Below are positions 19,666-27,801 of a DNA stretch of 64,000 bases, one piece after another. Origin of the DNA: Arenibacterium halophilum (GTDB lineage Bacteria > Pseudomonadota > Alphaproteobacteria > Rhodobacterales > Rhodobacteraceae); contig NZ_VCPC01000001.1 of assembly GCF_005938225.1 (NCBI RefSeq), positions 682,001-746,000 on the forward strand, read 5' to 3'. The notes beneath the pieces are model-generated. The model searched no databases and had not been told where the DNA came from. It saw nothing but the letters and a program-made list of their open reading frames with translations. A program made the position numbers and the translations under genes. Numbering within the stretch: the first letter of the stretch is position 1; the number at the start of each line of letters is the position of its first letter.

Positions 19666-21318
19666 GTGGTTCAATTTTACCGGCCGCTCGGCCCGATTAT
19701 CGACGTCAATGATTTCACCGATAATCACCAGTCCAAGGCGGTGATGACGGCGCTTGACGATGGAGGCTATGCGGTCGCGTGGGAATCCGTTGACCAGGAC
19801 GGCGACGGAGACGGCATCTACGCGCGCGTCCTGAACGCCGATGGTAGCTTCCGAACCGATGAATTTCAGGTCAGCGCAAGGACATATGGCGACCAGGGGT
19901 ATCCCGGGATTGTGGCGCGCAATGGCGGCTTCGACATTGTCTATTACTCAGAATACGATCAGGACTTTGACGGCGCGGGCATCTATCTTGAAAGCTATTC
20001 GTCCGATGGCACAAAGACCGATACCAACTATCTGCGCCCGCCCATCGTCAGCGAAGTGGCCCCCGGCATCGCTGAGGCCGACGGGTCACTGACGTTTTTT
20101 TATAACGCACCCTATGCCGATGGCGCCCGGATCGCGCAGCGCCTGAATGCCTATGTGATCGACGATCAGTCTACACCCGTTCAGGTGACCGTCGCCTCAG
20201 ATTACTCGGCCGGGAAACTCTTTGACGAATTGGATGCGGTGACGCTGAAAGACGGGTCAAAGGTTGCCATTTGGGATACGCAGGATGTCGATGGCGATGT
20301 GCAGGGCATGTTTGGCCAGAGGTTCGATGCCGAGGGCAACCGGCTGGGAAGCGAATTCCAGATCAACCGGGATGGCGACGGCGCCCAGTGGGAAGGCAGT
20401 GTTGCAGCCCTGAACGATGGCGGGTTCGTGGTGACCTATACCTCGGGCTACGATCACGACGGTTCAGCCTGGGGCATATTCATGCAACGCTACGATGCCT
20501 CGGGCGCGACCGTCGGCGGCAATCGGCAGGTCAACACGACAACCTTTGGCGACCAGATGGAATCCGACGTGGTGGCCATGCCGGATGGCGGGTACATTGT
20601 TGCCTGGGCCGACTATGGCGTGGATTATTCGATCGCGATGCAGCGGTTTGATGCCCGCGGTGTCCGGGTGGGCGACGAAACCGATGTGGTCTCGGACGCG
20701 ACCGATTTCTTCCGCGACCCTTCAATCTCGGTTCAAAGCGACGGAAGCTTCGCCGTGACCTACACCGCCTCGCGTTCCAATTACGAGGTGGAAACCATCC
20801 TGTTCGAAGCCAGCTATTTCGGGTCAGCCGCGGATGACGTCATCCGCGATACCGGCCGCGCCGACTGGGTCTGGGGCCGCAAGGGGGATGACGTGATTTC
20901 CGGTTTGCGCGGAGAGGACATCCTGGCGGGCAACAAGGGCAACGACCGCCTGTTTGGCGGAGGCCAAAGCGACAAGCTCTACGGCGGTCAGGGTCGCGAC
21001 GTTCTGAAGGGCGGCACCGGGCACGATGTGCTGAAGGGCGGCAACATGCGCGATATCCTTGATGGCCAGCAGGGCCGGGACAGGCTTGTTGGCGGCGACG
21101 GCAAGGACGTGTTCCAGTTTCGCGCAGGCGACGGGCGCGACCGTGTCACCGATTTCGACGTGTCGGCGGATACGTTGCGGTTCCGCGGCCTGACCGAGGA
21201 TGACCTGACGATTTCCGATCGGGGCAGCGACCTGCTGATCCGCTATGAGGGCGGCAGCGTTGTCGTTCTGGACACGAACGAAGCCGACTTGGCCGCAAAT
21301 TCCATCATCTATGCCTGA
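19666..21318 (+). CDS. RTX-type secreted protein with seven propeller-like repeats
   Basis: A 550-residue acidic protein starting at GTG with AAGGAGA nine bases upstream. Residues about 20-385 hold seven degenerate repeats built around D-G-[GS]-x-x-V-x-[WY] (near 31, 86, 139, 196, 251, 307, 359), each followed by a D/G-rich turn and an x-Q-R-x-D-A-x-G strand, suggesting a seven-bladed beta-propeller. Residues about 385-490 are hemolysin-type calcium-binding nonapeptides (GNDRLFGGG, GRDVLKGG, RDRLVGGDG) and the C-terminal tail resembles type I secretion signals. No signal peptide, as expected for type I export; no exporter genes are nearby. Function unknown; likely extracellular or surface-bound. 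Confidence 0.85.
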   Translation: MVQFYRPLGPIIDVNDFTDNHQSKAVMTALDDGGYAVAWESVDQDGDGDGIYARVLNADGSFRTDEFQVSARTYGDQGYPGIVARNGGFDIVYYSEYDQDFDGAGIYLESYSSDGTKTDTNYLRPPIVSEVAPGIAEADGSLTFFYNAPYADGARIAQRLNAYVIDDQSTPVQVTVASDYSAGKLFDELDAVTLKDGSKVAIWDTQDVDGDVQGMFGQRFDAEGNRLGSEFQINRDGDGAQWEGSVAALNDGGFVVTYTSGYDHDGSAWGIFMQRYDASGATVGGNRQVNTTTFGDQMESDVVAMPDGGYIVAWADYGVDYSIAMQRFDARGVRVGDETDVVSDATDFFRDPSISVQSDGSFAVTYTASRSNYEVETILFEASYFGSAADDVIRDTGRADWVWGRKGDDVISGLRGEDILAGNKGNDRLFGGGQSDKLYGGQGRDVLKGGTGHDVLKGGNMRDILDGQQGRDRLVGGDGKDVFQFRAGDGRDRVTDFDVSADTLRFRGLTEDDLTISDRGSDLLIRYEGGSVVVLDTNEADLAANSIIYA

Positions 21319-21324
21319 CGGCCT

Positions 21325-21352
21325 TGCCTGCGGCCCTGATGGGTCGCAGGCA
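21325..21352. terminator. Hairpin between convergent RTX gene and lysC
   Basis: Perfect 8-base stem TGCCTGCG (21325-21332) and CGCAGGCA (21345-21352) enclosing a 12-base loop that can pair partly with itself. It begins 7 bases after the RTX stop and 18 bases before the lysC stop on the other strand. There is no T-run, so it may be a shared weak terminator. Confidence 0.45.
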
Positions 21353-21369
21353 GCTCCGAAACGCGCAGG

Positions 21370-22608
21370 TTACGCCGCCTTGTCCAGATCAAAGGCGTCG
21401 TGCAGCGCCTGAACGGCCAGTTCCATATACTTGCGATCAATCAGCACCGAGATTTTGATCTCGGATGTGGTGATGACCTTGATGTTGATGGCTTCCTGCG
21501 ACAGCACGCGGAACATCTTGGCGGCAACGCCCGTATGGCTGCGCATCCCGATGCCCACGACCGACACCTTGCAGACGCCGGTATCGGCCACGACTTCGGA
21601 AAAGTTCAGCACTTCCTTGCTTTTGGCCTCGGCCAGCGCCTTTTCGGCCCGCGCCACCTGATCGGTCGGGCACGAGAACGTCATGTCCGTCCGCCCCTCT
21701 TCCGAGATGTTCTGAACGATCATGTCGACGTTCACCTTGGCCTCCGACAGCGCGGTGAAAATCGCCGCCGCGATACCCGGACGGTCGGCGACCGACAGCA
21801 GGGTCAGCTTTGCCTCGTCGCGCGAATAGGCCACACCGGCCACAACCTTGGATTCCATGATATCCTCCTCGTCGCACACGAGCGTTCCCGCCTCGTCCGA
21901 CTGTTCTTCGAAACTGCTGAGCACGCGCAGCTTGACCTTGTAGCGCATGGCCAGTTCAACCGAGCGGGTCTGCAACACCTTGGCGCCCAGCGAGGCCAGT
22001 TCCAGCATCTCTTCGAAAGCGATGCGATCCAGCTTGCGGGCCTTGTCGCAGATGCGCGGATCGGTGGTGTAAACCCCGTCCACGTCCGTATAGATGTCGC
22101 AGCGTTCGGCATCGAAGGCGGCGGCAAAGGCCACGGCAGTGGTGTCGCTGCCACCCCGGCCCAGCGTGGTGATCCGGCCCTCGGGGCTGACGCCCTGGAA
22201 CCCGGCGACCACGGCCACCTTCATGCCTTCGGCGAACTTGTTCATGATGTTGGCCGGCGGAATATCTTCGATCCGGGCGGCCGAATGGCTCGACGTGGTT
22301 TTCACCGGAACCTGCCAGCCCTGCCAGCTGCGCGCCGGAATATCCATCTCCTGCAACGTCAGCGCCATCAGGCCCGCGGTCACGTTTTCCCCGCTGGACA
22401 CAACGGCATCATATTCGCGCGCGTCATAAAAGGGCGAGGTTTCGTTGACCCAGCCGACCAGCTCGTTGGTCTTGCCCGACATGGCCGACACGATGACGAT
22501 CACGTCATAGCCCTTGGCCACCTCGACCCCGACACGCTTGGCCGCGCGGCGGATCCGGTCAAGCGTCGCAACCGACGTGCCGCCGAATTTCATCACCAGA
22601 ACAGGCAT
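21370..22608 (-). CDS. lysC: Aspartate kinase
   Basis: Phosphorylates L-aspartate, the entry step to lysine, threonine, methionine and isoleucine. The 412-residue protein begins with the kinase signature KFGGTSV (8-14) and ends with two ACT domains (about 265-405) that bind feedback inhibitors, as in the monofunctional class found in alphaproteobacteria. The GRGGSDTTAVAFA and TDVDGVYTTDPR blocks are intact. An internal start for a separate beta subunit, as in Bacillus and Corynebacterium, is possible but not demonstrable here. Confidence 0.97.
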   Translation of the reverse strand: MPVLVMKFGGTSVATLDRIRRAAKRVGVEVAKGYDVIVIVSAMSGKTNELVGWVNETSPFYDAREYDAVVSSGENVTAGLMALTLQEMDIPARSWQGWQVPVKTTSSHSAARIEDIPPANIMNKFAEGMKVAVVAGFQGVSPEGRITTLGRGGSDTTAVAFAAAFDAERCDIYTDVDGVYTTDPRICDKARKLDRIAFEEMLELASLGAKVLQTRSVELAMRYKVKLRVLSSFEEQSDEAGTLVCDEEDIMESKVVAGVAYSRDEAKLTLLSVADRPGIAAAIFTALSEAKVNVDMIVQNISEEGRTDMTFSCPTDQVARAEKALAEAKSKEVLNFSEVVADTGVCKVSVVGIGMRSHTGVAAKMFRVLSQEAINIKVITTSEIKISVLIDRKYMELAVQALHDAFDLDKAA

Positions 22609-22701
22609 CGATCTTCCTTCATGCCACGAAACGCGCTCGCTTTACGCGTGACGGGACGCAAGGGCAACATGAATTGCACAGGCTGGCGCGCGTCTGGCGG
22701 C

Positions 22702-23133
22702 TCAGTTCGTCTTGCGGTTTGGCAGGAAGGGCAGCGGCGCGACGGGAATGCCGTCTTCCAGCAGCTTGCGCGCCTCGCCCACGGCGGCCTCGCCAAAGAT
22801 CGGACGCTCGGGCGTTTCGCCCTCGTGCATGGCGCGGGCCTCGCGCGCGAAATCGCGGCCGACGTAATCGGCGTTCGCTTCGATCTTGCGGCGCAGCTCG
22901 GCCATGGCCTGTTCGGCGGGAGACGCAGGCTCCGACAGCTTGCGCGGCACAGGCGGTGCGTCGGCGCGCGAAGTGCCGACACGCGGCGTCATCACCGCCT
23001 TGTCCACATCGGTGCCACCACAGACGCCACATTCGACCATCCCCGCCTTGGCAAGGCGATCATAGGCCGAGGCCGACTGGAACCAGCTGTCAAAGGTGTG
23101 CCCCTTGGCACATTTGAGTGAGTATTGGATCAT
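22702..23133 (-). CDS. DUF1178 family protein
   Basis: A 143-residue protein of unknown function, conserved in alpha- and betaproteobacteria. It starts MIQYSLKCAKGHTFDSWFQSASAYD, with cysteines in KCAKGHTF and VECGVCGG that look like a small zinc ribbon at the N-terminus, then a charged linker and a conserved C-terminal EARKLLEDGIPVAPLP. I use the ATG at 23133; the in-frame extension upstream is not part of the family. No role can be assigned. Confidence 0.88.
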   Translation of the reverse strand: MIQYSLKCAKGHTFDSWFQSASAYDRLAKAGMVECGVCGGTDVDKAVMTPRVGTSRADAPPVPRKLSEPASPAEQAMAELRRKIEANADYVGRDFAREARAMHEGETPERPIFGEAAVGEARKLLEDGIPVAPLPFLPNRKTN

Positions 23134-23201
23134 TCCGTAACCGAAACTGCGTTGACCTAAAATATGGATCCCAGCAGCATTTTCAAGCGCTACCGCAGGC
23201 G

Positions 23202-23672
23202 TTACCCAAGCCCGCGTGCATCGAAATCGCGGATAATTCGCGCCAATTCCGGCTCGTCCACCTTGCGCGCCGCCTTTTTCGGCGAAAACCACTTGCGCTT
23301 ACGCTGATCATGTTCGGGAAAATGATCCGAGAGTGATTTGACGTGGATCGGATAGACCATCGCGACGCAGGGCAGCATCACTCCGCTACTGTCGAGTTTC
23401 GTGTAGGAATAGAGTCCAAGGCATCGGTCATAGGGCTGGCCGACCACGCCCGCCTCTTCCCACGCCTCGCGCGCGGCACAGGCGGCTGGTGTCATGCGGT
23501 CCATCGGCCAACCCTTTGGCACGATCCATCGCTTGCTTCCACGCGAGGTCACCAGCAAAACGCGCAGCTTCCCGCGCTCGCGCCGGTAACAGAGCGCCGC
23601 GAACTGGCTGCGCACGTCGCTTTTGCGGGCGGCCTTGACGATGATCGGTAGCTGTTTCAACGGACCCTGCAT
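23202..23672 (-). CDS. NUDIX hydrolase
   Basis: A 156-residue NUDIX-fold protein hydrolysing a nucleoside diphosphate linked to another moiety, or a polyphosphate such as diphosphoinositol-type compounds. The box reads GWPMDRMTPAACAAREAWEEAGV: the REAWEEAGV half is intact, but the glutamate expected six residues after the glycine is methionine. The lead-in RWIVPKGWPM resembles the diadenosine/diphosphoinositol polyphosphate hydrolase branch. The start at 23672 removes a leader not shared by the family. Substrate unknown. Confidence 0.88.
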   Translation of the reverse strand: MQGPLKQLPIIVKAARKSDVRSQFAALCYRRERGKLRVLLVTSRGSKRWIVPKGWPMDRMTPAACAAREAWEEAGVVGQPYDRCLGLYSYTKLDSSGVMLPCVAMVYPIHVKSLSDHFPEHDQRKRKWFSPKKAARKVDEPELARIIRDFDARGLG

Positions 23673-23782
23673 TGTAAAACCGGTTGTCCGGGTCATCCTC
23701 GGCCCGACGCTTGTGATGGACGATGGCACGGGACTTTCCCCGCGACAAACGTTTTTGACAGCGCGACGCCAGCCATATCGGC

Positions 23783-24541
23783 TTATGCCCGCGTGACTCG
23801 CATCCGGCTGGCAAGCTGTCCGACAAGCTGATCGTGCGGCACGGACGATTCGACCGCCAGGCGCCGCAGACCGAAATGCACATGCGCCATATCCTGATAA
23901 TATGACGTGAACATGTAATTCGTCGTTGCCCCGGCGACAGCGCCCAGCACCGGCACGGTTTGCGCCGCCAGCTTCTGCCCCAGAACGGTGGCAAGCCGTG
24001 GCGCAACCGCCGCGATCAGCTTGTGCATCGCCCCACCCGTCAGCGTCAGGCGAAGCGAGACGAACCCAAGATCGCTGGCATTGTCATGATCCAGCGGACC
24101 AGCGGCCGCAAAGACGCGCACGCATTCGAACTGCACGCCCTCTTCTGCCGGATCGAACCCGTGTTCCGCCGCCACACCCTGAATCGTGCGCAACAGCAAG
24201 GTCGTGGTCGCCGGAAGCTCGACCAGCGCCGAGGGCAAGCCGCCAAATCCTCCGGCCGCGCCCATCGCGGTGCCGACAGCGGTGTTGACCCAGCCCGGTT
24301 GATCGGGAATGGCCCCGCGCGACCGTTGCGCCACGCCAACCGCGACGTTCAGCGCCTTTTCGGTGGCCCCGGTAAGCCCGCCCCGTACCGAGGCAGGCAA
24401 ACGGTCAAGCAAGCCCTCGGCCTGCCCTCCCAGCAAGTTCAGTACCTTCATGCCCACCCCGCCTGCGCGGCGATAACGCGCGGCGATCCGGTCAAGCTCG
24501 GCCTCGGTATCGACCGGGCCGGGAAAGGTGATGTCCTGCAT
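23783..24541 (-). CDS. EcsC family protein
   Basis: A 252-residue EcsC-family protein, glycine- and alanine-rich, with amphipathic or membrane-leaning segments (LPSALVELPATTTLLLRTIQGVA and VPVLGAVAGATTNYMFTSYYQDMAHVHF). The family is named from the Bacillus ecs locus, but its biochemical function is unknown. Start at 24541 is supported by AGAGGGGG about 7 bases upstream. It is a single gene between the NUDIX and GNAT genes. Confidence 0.87.
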   Translation of the reverse strand: MQDITFPGPVDTEAELDRIAARYRRAGGVGMKVLNLLGGQAEGLLDRLPASVRGGLTGATEKALNVAVGVAQRSRGAIPDQPGWVNTAVGTAMGAAGGFGGLPSALVELPATTTLLLRTIQGVAAEHGFDPAEEGVQFECVRVFAAAGPLDHDNASDLGFVSLRLTLTGGAMHKLIAAVAPRLATVLGQKLAAQTVPVLGAVAGATTNYMFTSYYQDMAHVHFGLRRLAVESSVPHDQLVGQLASRMRVTRA

Positions 24542-24589
24542 GGCTGCCCCCTCTGACATGAATATCATGTGGCTCCGGGGGCGGGAAAA

Positions 24590-25099
24590 TCAATATGCGC
24601 GTCCGTCCCAGCGGGTGACATCGCCGGCCACCCCCTCCCATCCGCCGGTCGCAAGATCCTGCCCCAGCACCCGGTCGGGGTTGGTGGGAGGAGGCATGTC
24701 AACATCGTCCAGTCGGGTGAAACCAAACCGGCGGTAATAGGGTTCATCGCCCACCAGCATGACCCGTTCCCAGCCCGAGGTGCGCGCGATTTCGAGCGCA
24801 TCGCGAATCAGCAGGCCGCCCAGCCCCTCGCCCTGATGGGTCGGGTGCACCGCGACAGGCCCCAGCAACAACGCAGGCTGCCCGCCCACCAACACCGGCC
24901 AGAACCGGATCGCGCCGATTACGATGCGCAGCGCATCGCGCGCCACCAGCGACAGCCCGGGCACCGGCGGTACGTCTTCACGCAGGCGGTAAGACGACAG
25001 CGCCGTGCGTCCGGGGGCGAAACACAGGTCAAGCAGCGCCTCGACCTCCCACCAATCCTCGCCTGTTTCCGGCGTGATATCGAAAACGGAACCTGTCAC
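24590..25099 (-). CDS. GNAT family N-acetyltransferase
   Basis: A 169-residue acetyl-CoA-dependent acetyltransferase. The acetyl-CoA loop QGEGLGGLLIRDALEIA and the preceding strand LLLGPVAVHP are clear, followed by the typical VMLVGDEPYYRRFGF segment found in small-molecule GNATs. I use the GTG at 25099 (VTGSVFDITPETGEDW); the extra upstream frame shares no family features. Divergent from the flavin reductase gene with 72 bases between. Acceptor substrate unknown. Confidence 0.88.
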   Translation of the reverse strand: MTGSVFDITPETGEDWWEVEALLDLCFAPGRTALSSYRLREDVPPVPGLSLVARDALRIVIGAIRFWPVLVGGQPALLLGPVAVHPTHQGEGLGGLLIRDALEIARTSGWERVMLVGDEPYYRRFGFTRLDDVDMPPPTNPDRVLGQDLATGGWEGVAGDVTRWDGRAY

Positions 25100-25171
25100 A
25101 TGTCTGTCCTTGCCTGTGGAACTTCGCCTAGCACGGGGGTAGGTCTGGGGCAAACGCTTGGAGTGACACAA

Positions 25172-25777
25172 ATGTTCTATCGTCCCGAGGAAGGCCACGG
25201 CCTGCCCCACAACCCATTCAACGCCATCGTGACCCCACGCCCGATCGGTTGGATTTCAACTCGCGACAGCGCAGGCAACAACAATCTGGCGCCCTATTCG
25301 TTCTTTAACGCCATCGCCTATGTGCCCGCGCAGGTGATGTTTTCCTCGACCGCGACAAAAGAAGACCGCGACGACAGCAAGGACAGCGTCTCCAACATCC
25401 GCGACAGCGGCGTGTTTTGCGTGAACATCGTCGAATATGCGATGCGCGACGTGATGAATGCCACTTCGGCGATGTTGGGCAAAGAGGTAAATGAATTCGA
25501 ACACGCCGGGATCGAGATGGCGGAATGTGCCACCATCGATTGCGGGCGCGTGGCGCAGGCGCCCGCCTCGCTGGAGTGCAAACTGACACAGATCATCGAG
25601 CTGCCCGGCAAGAACAACCGGCTCGTGCTTGGAGAAGTCACCGGCATTCACATCCGCGACAATTGCCTTGTCGACGGACGATTTGACGTCACGACCTTCC
25701 AGCCGCTTACCCGCCTGGGCTATCGCGATTACGGCAAAATCGAGAGCGTGTTCGAGCTCCGCCGCCCCGACGACTGA
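25172..25777 (+). CDS. Flavin reductase-like (DIM6/NTAB family) protein
   Basis: A 201-residue FMN-binding split-barrel protein of the flavin reductase-like family, which either supplies reduced flavin to partner oxygenases or uses FMN itself. The pattern IVTPRPIGWISTRDSAGNNN, followed by NLAPYSFFNAIAYVPAQVMFSS, is diagnostic. The ATG at 25172 has TTGGAG 8 bases upstream; although the frame is open for 600 bases before it, that part is antisense to the GNAT gene. No partner oxygenase is nearby. Confidence 0.9.
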   Translation: MFYRPEEGHGLPHNPFNAIVTPRPIGWISTRDSAGNNNLAPYSFFNAIAYVPAQVMFSSTATKEDRDDSKDSVSNIRDSGVFCVNIVEYAMRDVMNATSAMLGKEVNEFEHAGIEMAECATIDCGRVAQAPASLECKLTQIIELPGKNNRLVLGEVTGIHIRDNCLVDGRFDVTTFQPLTRLGYRDYGKIESVFELRRPDD

Positions 25778-25803
25778 GGAGACCATTCAGAGGCACTGTC
25801 GCT

Positions 25804-25848
25804 GGGGGCTCTGCCCCCCTCCGCTGCGCGGAGTCCCCCGGAGTATTT
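25804..25848. repeat. Intergenic repeat copy 2
   Basis: Matches 17093-17137 at 38 of 45 bases. Contains GGGGGC-TCT-GCCCCC (25804-25818) and TCCGC-TGC-GCGGA (25820-25832) mini-hairpins and ends GGAGTATTT. Like copy 1 it lies between two convergent genes (flavin reductase and SulP). The inverted extension seen at copy 1 is only weakly present here (AATAATTATCC around 25889-25899). Confidence 0.75.
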
Positions 25849-25929
25849 TCGGAATGATGAAGGGGAATTCCTGCGTGCTTCTTCAGGCAATAATTATCCT
25901 TGCTAGGGTGGCCTCGCGCGGCAGCGCGA

Positions 25930-27558
25930 TCAATGTCCGCCGAGGATGCCCGTCCGCACGCCGTAGTTGACCGCCAACCCGTAGTCTGGATCGTCATCGC
26001 TGTCGACCACGAGGTGGCCGGCGCGGGTCAGCAGGCGGTGGCAATCGCGACTGAGGTGCTGCAGCACGATGCGTTTACCTGATGCCTCGTATTTGGAGGC
26101 GACCGCCTCGATTGCCTGAAGTGCCGATTGATCCACCACGCGGCTTTCGGCGAAATCGACGATCACCGTGTCCGGATCGTTCTCGGGATCGAACAGTTCG
26201 ACAAACCCGTCGGAAGAGCCGAAGAACAAAGGCCCCTGCACGGTATAGACTTTCGCGCCTTCGGGTGTTGTGCGGGTGCGCGCGTGGATGCGGCGCGCGT
26301 TGTTCCAGGCATAGGCCAGCGCCGAGACAATCACGCCGACGACGACGGCGACGGCCAGGTCTTCCATCACCGTGACCACGGTGACCAGCACGATCACGAA
26401 GGCATCGGTCAGCGGCACCTTGCGCAGGATGCGGAAGGAATTCCATGCGAATGTGCCGATCACCACCATGAACATCACCCCAACCAGAGCGGCCAGCGGG
26501 ATCAGCTCGATCAGCGGGGCTGCGAAAAGGATGAAGACCAACAGGAACAGCGCCGCCGCGATGCCTGCAATCCGGGTGCGGCCGCCGGATTTGACGTTGA
26601 TCATCGACTGGCCGATCATGGCGCAGCCGCCCATGCCGCCGAAGAAGCCGGTGACCGTATTGGCCAGCCCCTGCGCCACGCATTCCTGGCTGGCGCCACC
26701 GCGTTTGCCGGTGATTTCCCCGACCAGGTTCAGTGTCAGCAGGCTTTCGATCAGGCCGATAGCCGCAAGGATCACCGCATAGGGCAGGATGATCTGAAGT
26801 GTTTCCCAGTTGAGCGGCACCATCGGTACGTGCCATTGTGGCAGACCACCCTGGATCGAGGCCAGATCGCCCACGCGCGGCACGTCGAGGCCAAAGCCGA
26901 TCACCACGGCCGCCACGATTCCGATGCCCGCCAGAGGCGCCGGAATCACGCGCGTGATCCGGGGCATGACCCAGATGATCGCCATGGTCACCGCCACCAG
27001 TGCAAGCATAAGTGCGAGCGGCCCGCCTGAAAGCCATGTGCCCCCGCCCATGCCGTGACCCGTATTTTCCATGCTGCCGGGCACCTTGAACTGCCCAAGT
27101 TGCGCGAGGAAAATCACGATGGCCAGCCCGTTTACAAAGCCCAGCATCACCGGATGGGGCACAAGGCGGATGAACTTGCCCCATTGCATGATGCCCGCGA
27201 AAATCTGCAGCAGCCCCATCAGCACCACGGTTGCAAACAGGTATTCCACACCGTGCGTGGCAACAAGCGCCACCATCACGACGGCCAGCGCACCGGTGGC
27301 ACCTGAAATCATGCCCGGTCGTCCGCCGATCAGCGCCGTGATCAGACCGACCAGAAACGCCGCGTAGAGCCCGACCAGCGGGTGCACGCCGGCAACGAAG
27401 GCAAAGGCTACTGCCTCTGGCACCAGTGCCAGCGCGACGGTCAGCCCCGACAAAAGCTCGATCCTCAGGCGTGCGGGCGTCAGCCGTTCGTCGGAGAACA
27501 GGGTAAGATCCTGACTGGCCAGGCGGCGGGCGAAAGAGGCCAGAATGGCTCGGGGCAT
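25930..27558 (-). CDS. SulP family inorganic anion transporter
   Basis: A 542-residue SLC26/SulP permease for sulfate, bicarbonate or a related anion. About 10-14 membrane segments lie between residues 30 and 410, starting with the conserved LTVALALVPEAVAFAFVAGVHPLVGLYAAF, and a cytoplasmic STAS domain occupies about 440-535 (TVIVDFAESRVVDQSALQAIEAV). The STAS region normally controls transport or partner binding. No carbonic anhydrase gene is adjacent, so bicarbonate versus sulfate cannot be decided. The 5' side faces the second RTX gene across 243 bases. Confidence 0.92.
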   Translation of the reverse strand: MPRAILASFARRLASQDLTLFSDERLTPARLRIELLSGLTVALALVPEAVAFAFVAGVHPLVGLYAAFLVGLITALIGGRPGMISGATGALAVVMVALVATHGVEYLFATVVLMGLLQIFAGIMQWGKFIRLVPHPVMLGFVNGLAIVIFLAQLGQFKVPGSMENTGHGMGGGTWLSGGPLALMLALVAVTMAIIWVMPRITRVIPAPLAGIGIVAAVVIGFGLDVPRVGDLASIQGGLPQWHVPMVPLNWETLQIILPYAVILAAIGLIESLLTLNLVGEITGKRGGASQECVAQGLANTVTGFFGGMGGCAMIGQSMINVKSGGRTRIAGIAAALFLLVFILFAAPLIELIPLAALVGVMFMVVIGTFAWNSFRILRKVPLTDAFVIVLVTVVTVMEDLAVAVVVGVIVSALAYAWNNARRIHARTRTTPEGAKVYTVQGPLFFGSSDGFVELFDPENDPDTVIVDFAESRVVDQSALQAIEAVASKYEASGKRIVLQHLSRDCHRLLTRAGHLVVDSDDDPDYGLAVNYGVRTGILGGH

Positions 27559-27801
27559 CGGTTATCCTTTGCGGGGTCGTTCGGAGGCAGGCGACGGGGG
27601 CGGCCCTGCTTTGCGCGGCCCCTTACAAGATCGCGCCCGGAAAGGCCATGCCGCGTGGGCTCTGCGACCGGATAATGACTTGGGGCGGCCTCGGTGTCTG
27701 GCCCGTACCCGGATTGCACCTTCATTTTCCGCACGATTTTTAGGCGTTTTTCGGCTATCATCCCGCCAATTCTTGTATCGCATTTCAATCAGGAGGCACC
27801 G

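Noticed and set aside
20866-21120. Short tandem repeats that could be mistaken for a CRISPR array or DNA repeat
   Set aside because: They are in-frame glycine/aspartate nonapeptide codons of an RTX protein, degenerate at DNA level and without constant spacers.
21400-23121. Long plus-strand open frame (573 codons) across lysC and DUF1178
   Set aside because: Spans the antisense of two unrelated real genes and their intergenic gap, which a genuine gene would not.
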